From Peptacetobacter sp. (GTDB lineage Bacteria > Bacillota > Clostridia > Peptostreptococcales > Peptostreptococcaceae), in contig NZ_JARIBH010000081.1 in NCBI RefSeq assembly GCF_029264495.1, positions 1 to 61,845 of the forward strand: a DNA stretch of 61,845 nucleotides, written 5' to 3'. A program made the position numbers and the translations under genes. Shown here piece by piece: positions 56,201-61,845 of this stretch (position 1 is its first letter; the number at the start of each line of letters is the position of its first letter). The notes beneath the pieces are model-generated. The model saw only the letters and a program-made list of their open reading frames with translations, had not been told where the DNA came from and made no database searches.

Positions 56201-56648
56201 TTTTTGTATATGCAAAGTATGAACTATTTCCATCTGTAATAGTAAAATTTTCTTTTAAAATTTCTTCTAAAGTTAGTTTTTTATTTTTATATTTTTTACT
56301 GATAGTTTTTTTTATTTTATCATTTAATATTATAAAGATTTCCCCCCAATTTTGCATATTACAAAAGAAAGCTATGTAAAGATAAAAATTTTTATTATTT
56401 TTTTGATGCATAGTAATTTTAGATATCGCATAAAAATTTTGATTAAACATATTCATTATCATTTTTGCATAATTTTTATCTACAATTTTAAATTTAAAAA
56501 CATTATCTTTTGTTATAAATTCAAATCTATTATCATCAATCATTTCTATGCGACCATTAGTATAATTTATATCTTGATCAAGTTCCATTTCACACTTTAT
56601 ATCGTAAAAAACACTATTTTTATTCATTTTCAAATCATTTATTATCAT
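53238..56648 (-). CDS. Superfamily 1 helicase (UPF1-like) with long N-terminal domain
   Basis: 1136 residues. About 430 N-terminal residues have no recognised motif. The helicase core then shows motif Ia/Walker A IIQGPPGTGKSTVI near 470, motif II DEAARVNPIDLM near 795, motif III VGDHRQLPH, AQYRMHPVLGNFVND, VDAFQGMEFDVIFLS and the Arg finger motif SLTRQKKLLIVVG. This is the UPF1/AAA_11-AAA_12 type that unwinds DNA or RNA. It overlaps the kinase gene by 4 bases and the wHTH gene by 23. No nuclease motif is seen in the C-terminus. Confidence 0.9.
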   Translation of the reverse strand: MIINDLKMNKNSVFYDIKCEMELDQDINYTNGRIEMIDDNRFEFITKDNVFKFKIVDKNYAKMIMNMFNQNFYAISKITMHQKNNKNFYLYIAFFCNMQNWGEIFIILNDKIKKTISKKYKNKKLTLEEILKENFTITDGNSSYFAYTKSQAYLESEIENEDLNNDINCHIGEYENKRSILTIYGKNFNINVRCMHKDSKYKAYVERIEFRRNNIPFMRIAKGKLDFFNKRENISKKLKEAMEDTNGYLNLWNKYSEEEGNLLLDKARKVGQIKIDRKKITYDEEGIHVPYSGLSKEAERIIGKDTFLLFSKEPPIYLKYENIDWKEYSNITHNKNKYKDKEIYFNRIENKHVRVISKKNGGFVLDLKDKKLPSEDFISLSIIGDESQIYRREVARNRIINGESANPALGLILEGKLTEEFCTYEKRKKIDPLSSFVKDKIFEYSPTETQKKAIEIALNTPDIAIIQGPPGTGKSTVITAIVERLNELCDKNTNLNGQVLITSFQHDAVRNVIERLKVNSLPTIKFGKQEREGEEDLTEEKRIKEWCEEYNQRLSEKNPEILEIEEKEKLINLYNIYLAYPNYNNAIKFLECAKNLNTDSTVDKKINIMLEDENIEERKIDTQLLNLIRRIRTTKEGFLDDGSENADNLLWTLENIGINKNIPENKKVIDILDKAAMCVNEPEDQLLENLKEVKNYLLKNCIPKSVYQSNIIDEKIIEIYTEVSQGIKEYKDEKTSILAELLRELNINRSGVEDTLKKYLFAYSSTTQQSEGKEIRIAKGLNKEEHPEYETVIVDEAARVNPIDLMIPLSQAKRKIILVGDHRQLPHMYDEEVFENIKNNGEDFKFSTIKKSMFEYLLEKARDLEKIDKIQRTIVLDAQYRMHPVLGNFVNDIFYKPNDESFRSPMPANKYEQKISKKQFPVEWYHIPDEYGAEKRIGTSRIRDCETDFIVEKIIKCINSKNGKNLSYGIIAFYREQVKNIKVKLKMKLGKEAEKIRVGSVDAFQGMEFDVIFLSVVRSNPNIPKVIEKKGEKPKNIDFNKLDMDVSKMDKDSEVYKKWENYKYKVGIQNYGFLISENRLCVSLTRQKKLLIVVGNSDIFSLGKWGRVADICVPGMKRLYELCKREGVIYDGHKGI

Positions 56649-58054
56649 TGTTGCACCTCAATTTCTATCTTATAACGTATATTATTTTTTTTATAAGTTG
56701 CATAAATTTCAATATTATTTTTATTTTCTATAATAGTACTTCCATAAATTGGTTTTTCTTTATCATCAATTATAATTGAAAAATAATACCATCTAGATAG
56801 TTCTCTTATCTCTATTTCTTTTTCTGTACATCTAATTTGAAATGCTTTTTCTTCAATACTATTATTATTAAATCCAGATAATATTCTTAGTGGAACATTT
56901 ATATAACCATACATTTCATGTTTAAATTTCCAATTTTCCACATAGATACCTTTTTTATTTTTTTTAGACTTTACACATATTATTTTATTTTCAAAATCAC
57001 ACCAAGGACAATTTAAAAAATCATCCCCATAATAGTCCATATTACAATTTTTACATCTTATAATTGAATCCGATTCTTTTGCCAAAATATAACTCCATTC
57101 TGGCATAGTAACTCTTTTTCTTATATTTTTTCTTCCTTTTTCTGAGAAAACTGAACTAAAATATGCATTTAATTTTTTACTTAAAAATATATTGTATGGT
57201 AGTCCATTTTCTGAATGATTACTTTTATCCTTCTCATCCCCTATCCAAGCAAATTGTCCTGTACATGCATAATCTTCTTCTAAGAAATCTAAAAAATCCT
57301 CTCCTTTAAGAGATTCATCTATTGCTCTCCCCATAAAAGGATGTTTCTTTGTCAATGTCCAAAATAAAGATATTGCAAATGAATACGCATCTGAATACAT
57401 AGTATTTCCTTTTCCAGCAATTATTTCAGGTGCTCCAAATCCGCCTTTTTCCCACACATTATTTTCTTTTGTTTTTTTCATATAATCTATATTATCGCAG
57501 TCAATCAGACATACATTTGATTTATCTAAATCTTTAGATACAAACATATTCTTATCTGATACGTTGCAATATACCAATCCATTAGCATGTATATTTGATA
57601 ATATACATGCTACTTTTAAATACGATTCTATTCTTTTTCTTATTCCTCCTGATAATATATATTGTTTAAAGATATTTTCTAAATCTATATTAGTTTTTCT
57701 AATTTTTCTTAGCCATCCATTATCTAATTTTTTATTTTCTTCCTTATCTTCATAAAAAAATATTTTTTCAAATGATTCCATATTATCTAATATTTTCATA
57801 GTATATCCAACAGCATCTTTTAATATTGCTTGTGGTAATATTAAATTTGTTTTTTTTGGTATTGGTAATATTCTTATTTCATCAAATTTCTCATTATAAT
57901 TTATATCTTTTATAATTTCTTGTGTTTCCGGATCCCATTTCAATTTCAACAAAATATTTGGTTCTTCTGTCTTATATATTATCCCTTGTTCACTACTACT
58001 CAATATACTTGCAGCAACATGACTTTTTCCATAAATATCCATATATATATCCAT
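56645..58054 (-). CDS. TerY-associated protein kinase fold with zinc ribbon, predicted inactive
   Basis: 469 residues. Kinase fold in the first about 300 residues: ILLKLKW (beta-3 Lys), ILSNIHANGLVYCNVSDKNMFV (catalytic loop), LIDCDNIDYM (metal loop), GFGAPEI (activation segment end), SDAYSFAISLFWTLTKKHPFMG. In the catalytic loop the expected Asp of HRD is Asn (codon AAC, 57563-57565). The following Asn and the DFG-like Asp remain. A zinc ribbon CKNC...CPWC is at about 340-360, then a beta-rich tail. Such kinases normally accompany a TerY vWA protein and a PP2C phosphatase. Here the upstream TerY gene is broken. It is a pseudokinase or a decaying gene. Confidence 0.82.
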   Translation of the reverse strand: MDIYMDIYGKSHVAASILSSSEQGIIYKTEEPNILLKLKWDPETQEIIKDINYNEKFDEIRILPIPKKTNLILPQAILKDAVGYTMKILDNMESFEKIFFYEDKEENKKLDNGWLRKIRKTNIDLENIFKQYILSGGIRKRIESYLKVACILSNIHANGLVYCNVSDKNMFVSKDLDKSNVCLIDCDNIDYMKKTKENNVWEKGGFGAPEIIAGKGNTMYSDAYSFAISLFWTLTKKHPFMGRAIDESLKGEDFLDFLEEDYACTGQFAWIGDEKDKSNHSENGLPYNIFLSKKLNAYFSSVFSEKGRKNIRKRVTMPEWSYILAKESDSIIRCKNCNMDYYGDDFLNCPWCDFENKIICVKSKKNKKGIYVENWKFKHEMYGYINVPLRILSGFNNNSIEEKAFQIRCTEKEIEIRELSRWYYFSIIIDDKEKPIYGSTIIENKNNIEIYATYKKNNIRYKIEIEVQQ

Positions 58055-58104
58055 TTAATTACCACCCTATACAATGTATTTCGAAATAATTTTCACTATT
58101 TATT

Positions 58105-58204
58105 TTATCTAAAAATTATATCTTTAGCTATTTCTTCTAAATCAAAATTATAATCACTTACTCTTTTTTCAATTCTCAATAGTATAAAAAGAATTTTTAA
58201 AATT
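58105..58204 (-). pseudogene. Short coding remnant between the kinase and vWA genes
   Basis: A frame of about 33 codons reads IILKILFILLRIEKRVSDYN then FDLEEIAKDIIFR and stops at 58105; it has no start codon or ribosome site. Its composition looks like the C-terminal end of a protein. The position, between a vWA gene and a kinase gene, is where a PP2C phosphatase sits in TerY-P clusters, so it may be a vestige of one; this is not provable from so short a stretch. The rest of the 58055-58391 gap shows no gene. Confidence 0.35.
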
Positions 58205-58391
58205 ATTTATTTAAATTTAAATATTATCCCTATAATTTATTAATAATATAGTAAATAAACCTATATATACTTCAAATTCTATTATGACATATTTTTATGT
58301 ATATTATATCAAATATTACAAGAGTATCTCCTTGTTTTAAATATTTACAAATAAAATAATCGTAATAATTTTATTTTATTAATATTTTCAC

Positions 58392-58838
58392 TTATGCATC
58401 AAATAAAGCTTGTATAAAATCCATAACTGCATAAACCTCTTTATTTGTAGATATATCTTTTAAAATTTTTTTATTTGCATCTATTCCCACATATATTGAT
58501 AAAATATTATTTGACAACTTCATTATATGTTCTTTTTCTAATACCCCAAAACTTCCATCACTTACAAATAACACTGTATCTTCTTTATTTATCAACTTAC
58601 CTATTATTTCTAATCCATAAATATTATTTCTTCCTCCAAAGTCTATTTTTGCATTTTCTAAATTATCTAACTGTTTTGTTTCTTTTCCCCATTGAAATAG
58701 ATTAATACTCATATTTTCTATAATAAGGTTCCTGTGAGCACTGCATATACCATTGATTAAATATTTTACAATAGTGTTTTTATCGTCTTCCATCATACTT
58801 CCAGAAGAGTCTATTATGATATTTATTATTTTTTTCAT
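58392..58838 (-). CDS. Small von Willebrand A domain protein
   Basis: 148 residues from ATG 58838, eight bases after GGGGG; a GTG three codons earlier is in that site. INIIIDSSGSMMED near residue 10 is the MIDAS metal site D-x-S-x-S, and DTVLFVSDGSFG supplies the second acidic strand. The domain is short but appears complete (about 150 residues) with an end SIYVGIDANKKILKDIS. No signal peptide, so it is cytoplasmic. It probably works with the TerY-like and kinase partners. Confidence 0.8.
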   Translation of the reverse strand: MKKIINIIIDSSGSMMEDDKNTIVKYLINGICSAHRNLIIENMSINLFQWGKETKQLDNLENAKIDFGGRNNIYGLEIIGKLINKEDTVLFVSDGSFGVLEKEHIMKLSNNILSIYVGIDANKKILKDISTNKEVYAVMDFIQALFDA

Positions 58839-58879
58839 TCTATCCACCCCCTTATCATAAATCTATATAAGAATAATTT

Positions 58880-59577
58880 TTAATACAGTTCATCTTCATC
58901 ATTTTCAACACTTAATAGAATATTAAAGTTTTTTAACGCTTTTGCCATTAAAGGTAGATTATTTGGATTTTTACTAATTGCTCTATTCAGTACTGACATA
59001 ATTATTATTTCAAATCATTTTGAAATATCTTTTGCATCGTTAGCAAAAAATACCCTATTATAATCTCCTGCAAACTTTGTAAGTATGCTTCTAGCCGAAT
59101 CTTTTCCTATTGCAACTGCAAATTTTTGACATTTCTGTGAACGTCCATTATTTGTAAAATCATACATATATTTTCCCAATTATCATTTGGAACTCCAACT
59201 GAAATTAAAATAATATATGGTTTATATATTATTGAAGGTGTTTCTTCTTTATTTTCTATCATATCTTTTGCTATTCTTAAAGCACTTTCCATAGAAGGCA
59301 TACACTCTGCTTCAAATCTATTTATTTCTTTATTTTTCAACTCTTTCATTGATGTGTATCTTGTATGTAGTTTCCCTTCTCTTCCAAATGTTATAATCAC
59401 AATATTTATTATTTGCTCTTTTGATTGTGCTACTACAAATGTATCTATCATATTAATAGTCGCATTGTATAAACTCTCTATTTTTTCCCCAACCATATTA
59501 CTACTCATATCTAATATCAATGTAACTGGTAATTTTTTTACTTAAGGTAACTTGTAGTTATTTGGCTTAAATACCAT
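58880..59577 (-). pseudogene. TerY-like vWA gene, broken by two stops and a frameshift
   Basis: The original frame starts at ATG 59577 (MVFKPNNYKLP), hits TAA at 59542-59544, continues VKKLPVTLILDMSSNMVGEK (MIDAS site) through YKPYIILISVGVPNDNWENI, shifts frame near 59155-59165, continues FTNNGRSQKCQKFAVAIGKD and then ILTKFAGDYNRVFFANDAKD, meets TGA at 59015-59017, and ends at 58880 after about 230 codons. The pattern LPVTLILD and the order of blocks match TerY-type vWA proteins (about 210-230 residues). Three independent lesions make a functional product unlikely. Even the MIDAS reads DMSSN rather than DxSxS, as expected for drift. Confidence 0.82.
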
Positions 59578-59757
59578 AATTTCACATCCTAATATCCCTA
59601 TTTTATAACAAAAATTATAACACAACTTTATCAAAAAAAAAACTAGAAAGCTACTATTTATAATACTTTATCTTATTTTTATATTTCATCAGTTTGTTTA
59701 AATTATTATATGTTTTAATTAGTTTTTTTAATATATTAATATTATCCATACCACAAA

Positions 59758-59785
59758 AAATGCTACAATAAAATTTGTAGCATTT
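59758..59785 (-). terminator. Terminator after the RpiR gene
   Basis: AAATGCTACAA (59758-59768) pairs with TTGTAGCATTT (59775-59785), T6 on the minus strand. It separates the sugar operon from the accessory cluster. The DNA between 59578 and 59757 shows no gene. Confidence 0.88.
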
Positions 59786-59789
59786 CTTC

Positions 59790-60635
59790 TTATTCACTAT
59801 ATAGTTTTATTGCATCAGTTGTTTTAATTTTTCTTTCAACAACTTCTGATGATTTTTCTTTTACAACTTGAGTATAAACAAGATCTATAATAAAAAATTG
59901 TGCCATTTTAGAAGATATAGAACCTGTCTCCAATATACTTTCTCCAGAAAAATATCCAAGATTTATATCTGAAATATCCTTTAATCTAGAATTTTTATTT
60001 TCTGTTACAGATATAATACTAGCACCATTTGACTTTGCTATATTAACAGCTTTTATCATTTCATCAGTTTCCCCAGAATGAGATATAGCAACTACTACAT
60101 CTTCTTCATTCATAATAGATGCCATCATTATCATATTATGACTACTATCTAAAGCCATACAATTGAATCCTATTCTTGTAAATTTATAATTTGAATCTTC
60201 TGCTGTCATTCCAGAATATCCAATTCCCATAAAAAATATTTTTTTAGCATTTATAATAAGGTCTGTCGCTTTTTCAATATCATCACCATCTATAATATTA
60301 AAAGTATTTTCTAAAATTCTTATATTAGAATTAAATAACTTTCTAGCACTTTCCATAACTTCTTCATCATTTTCTATACTTCTATTTATTATTTTTCTAT
60401 TTTTATGACTTGATATTTCCCGTGCTAAAGTAACCTTAAAATCCTGTAGACCACTATATCCCATTTTTTTTGAAAATCTAGTTATAGTAGCTTCTCCTAT
60501 CCCACTTTCTTTTGATATTTGCGAGATAGATTTATAAAAAACATCCTCTATATTATTTTTGATATATTCAATTAATATTTTATCAGATTTTGTGGCTTTA
60601 AATTCTGGTTCTTCAAGCTGTTTTAATATACTCAT
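59790..60635 (-). CDS. MurR/RpiR family regulator with SIS domain
   Basis: 281 residues. The N-terminal helix-turn-helix (about 1-75: DVFYKSISQISKESGIGEATITRFSKKMGYSG) is of the RpiR type; the C-terminal SIS domain (about 105-260) has FFMGIGYSGMTAEDSNYKF and VVAISHSGETDEMIKAVN, which bind sugar phosphates. It regulates the adjoining sugar operon. It directly follows the ROK kinase gene (TAA then ATG, no gap), so it is probably autoregulated within that operon. Confidence 0.92.
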   Translation of the reverse strand: MSILKQLEEPEFKATKSDKILIEYIKNNIEDVFYKSISQISKESGIGEATITRFSKKMGYSGLQDFKVTLAREISSHKNRKIINRSIENDEEVMESARKLFNSNIRILENTFNIIDGDDIEKATDLIINAKKIFFMGIGYSGMTAEDSNYKFTRIGFNCMALDSSHNMIMMASIMNEEDVVVAISHSGETDEMIKAVNIAKSNGASIISVTENKNSRLKDISDINLGYFSGESILETGSISSKMAQFFIIDLVYTQVVKEKSSEVVERKIKTTDAIKLYSE

Positions 60636-61535
60636 TTATTCCTCCATATGTCTATTTAAGAAATTGCGTAATGCTCCTATCATTCCTGCACTATTTTTCA
60701 TATATGCAAATTCTATTTTTGTATTTTGATATACTCTATCAACTAATATTTTTTTTAATTCATTATCTAATCTAGGTCTTATAAATTCTTCTTGTGCCAT
60801 TATTCCTCCACCAAGTATTATAACTTCTGGATTTAATAAATATGCAGCATTTGATATTCCTATTGCAAGTATTCTAATCATTTCGCCCAAAGAAGATAAA
60901 CAAATTTCATCGCCTTTTTTTGCTTCTTCAAATATTATTTTACCATTTAAATCTTTAAATTCCATACCTTTTAATCTAGCAACTTTTTTGACAAGACTTG
61001 TTGTAGATGCTAAATCTTGGAATGGAGTATCTTCTATTATAGTATAACCTATTTCTCCCGCACTGTTACAACATCCATTATGAATTTTTCCATCTATTAT
61101 AACAGCTCCTCCTATTCCTGTTCCTATTGTCATACATACTGCTGTTTTACTTCCTTTTCCAGCTCCTAACCATGCTTCACCAAGTCCAGCACAGTTTACA
61201 TCATTTTCAATTTCACAAGGTATATTAAATTCTTTTTCCATTTCTTTTTTAAACTCTATACCTGTATATCCGGGGATTATATGTTCTATAGCATGAACTA
61301 TTTTCCCTTCATCTGCATCTACCATTCCTGCTGTAGATATACATATTCCTTTTATATCATCATTTTCTTCTAGATATTCTCTTGTTATTTTTTTAGATTT
61401 TTCAACTATTCCAGGACCACCTTTTTCTAATGCTTCAGTATCCATTTCATTTCTATCTATTATTTCTCCATCTCTTGTTACTAATCCATATTTTATAGAT
61501 GTTCCACCAATATCTATACAAACGTATTTTTTCAT
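60636..61535 (-). CDS. ROK family sugar kinase (NanK/glucokinase-like)
   Basis: 299 residues. VCIDIGGTSIKYGLV (ATP site), IENDVNCAGLGEAWLGAGKG (sugar loop), MTIGTGIGGAVIIDGKIHNG and AGEIGY are conserved. The usual zinc motif CxCGxxGCxE is absent: the segment reads EDTPFQDLASTTSLV, a form seen in a clostridial ROK subgroup. It phosphorylates a hexose or N-acetylmannosamine; next to a YhcH-like gene the latter is favoured. It is followed without gap by the RpiR gene. Confidence 0.88.
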   Translation of the reverse strand: MKKYVCIDIGGTSIKYGLVTRDGEIIDRNEMDTEALEKGGPGIVEKSKKITREYLEENDDIKGICISTAGMVDADEGKIVHAIEHIIPGYTGIEFKKEMEKEFNIPCEIENDVNCAGLGEAWLGAGKGSKTAVCMTIGTGIGGAVIIDGKIHNGCCNSAGEIGYTIIEDTPFQDLASTTSLVKKVARLKGMEFKDLNGKIIFEEAKKGDEICLSSLGEMIRILAIGISNAAYLLNPEVIILGGGIMAQEEFIRPRLDNELKKILVDRVYQNTKIEFAYMKNSAGMIGALRNFLNRHMEE

Positions 61536-61609
61536 TATAATTCCTCCGATTTATAAATCTTTAATATACTAACATATTATTAATTTTTGTTCAAGTTGTT
61601 GTAATTTAA

Positions 61610-61638
61610 AAAGGGACTAAATATAAAATAGCCCCCTT
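61610..61638 (-). terminator. Terminator between the YhcH-like and ROK genes
   Basis: On the minus strand AAGGGGGCTA (61638-61629) pairs with TAGTCCCTTT (61619-61610), ten pairs including two G-T. TT follows. It may attenuate the downstream kinase and regulator. Confidence 0.6.
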
Positions 61639-61660
61639 AATAAAAATTCAATGTATTTAA

Positions 61661-61845
61661 CTATCTTATTATTACTTTAAAAATAGCTTTTTTAATAGAG
61701 CTTTTTTCTTCAACTTTAAGAGCTGTCATGTGTGCATCTTCAGGATAACATACTAAAAAATCACCTTTTCTAAGTATAACTTCTGAATTTACAGCCTCTC
61801 CATCAAGAGGAAGAAAATCTCCTTCTTCTTGATACTCATTTTGTT
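61661..61845 (-). CDS. YhcH/EbgC (NanQ-like) family protein, C-terminal part, starts outside the window
   Basis: About 60 residues up to the stop at 61661: EEGDFLPLDGEAVNSEVILR, KGDFLVCYPEDAHMTALKV, then a KKAIFKVII end. PEDAHM is the metal-binding motif of the YhcH/YjgK/YiaL (DUF386) family, cupin-like sugar anomerases often encoded in sialic acid catabolic operons. It lies upstream of the ROK kinase and RpiR regulator on the same strand. The N-terminal part is beyond the edge. Confidence 0.8.
   Translation of the reverse strand, partial: QNEYQEEGDFLPLDGEAVNSEVILRKGDFLVCYPEDAHMTALKVEEKSSIKKAIFKVIIR

Noticed and set aside
58880-59577. Programmed frameshift or stop readthrough to make the TerY-like protein
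   Set aside because: Three separate lesions would all have to be recoded, and no slippery heptamer or SECIS-like hairpin is apparent.

Overview
The window is very AT-rich. It uses strong GGAGG-type ribosome binding sites, a tRNA-responsive T-box leader and U-tract hairpin terminators. It carries the dnaG-rpoD-trmK-nif3 order typical of Gram-positive anaerobes, and a reverse rubrerythrin lies at the left edge. Together these point to a low-GC, anaerobic Firmicute of the Clostridia/Tissierellia type. No rRNA, tRNA, insertion sequence or CRISPR array was recognised.

Left part (1-36.5 kb): mostly chromosomal housekeeping and small regulatory units. In order: reverse rubrerythrin (partial) and purine nucleoside phosphorylase; a lone DUF3800 gene; a GntR/YtrA regulator with a DUF1648 membrane protein behind a clear operator; Nif3-like protein, trmK, rpoD, dnaG; a folate cluster (folE, folP, folB and a folK fused to DAHP synthase, plus a small nucleotidyltransferase-like gene); a MORN-repeat protein; a YitT membrane protein; lrgAB; an aldehyde dehydrogenase; a VanW/G5 envelope protein; two uncharacterised membrane proteins; a Trp T-box driving the tryptophan transporter trpP; a hybrid-binding RNase H; a MATE exporter with its MerR regulator and a textbook MerR promoter; a Dph6-like PP-loop protein; a radical SAM protein; a GntR-ABC-lipoprotein operon; a NatAB-like ABC system whose permease is fused to a CPBP protease; glpK; cutC; and an alpha/beta hydrolase.

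Accessory part (36.7-59.6 kb): about 23 kb, all on the minus strand. It forms two blocks. The upstream block (59.6-44.9 kb) holds a broken TerY-like vWA gene, a small intact vWA gene, a kinase-fold protein with a zinc ribbon whose HRD aspartate is Asn, an SF1 helicase, a winged-helix protein with a HEPN-like R-x4-H motif, a McrB-type AAA+ ATPase with a long coiled coil, and a 1223-residue DUF2357-like partner. The last five are packed with overlaps or tiny gaps. The downstream block (44.5-37.9 kb) holds a GrpE-like protein, an accessory Hsp70, a membrane TPR protein, a J-domain/TPR protein whose HPD motif is SPE, and a membrane protein with an extracytoplasmic domain. A three-repeat membrane protein follows. 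I read this as a conflict/defence or stress system that couples an Hsp70 module to a nucleic-acid-processing McrB/helicase module and a partly decayed phospho-switch (TerY-type) sensor. The function is inferred, not shown.

Right edge (59.8-61.8 kb): an RpiR regulator, a ROK kinase and the end of a YhcH/NanQ-like gene. These resemble the start of an amino-sugar or sialic-acid catabolic operon.
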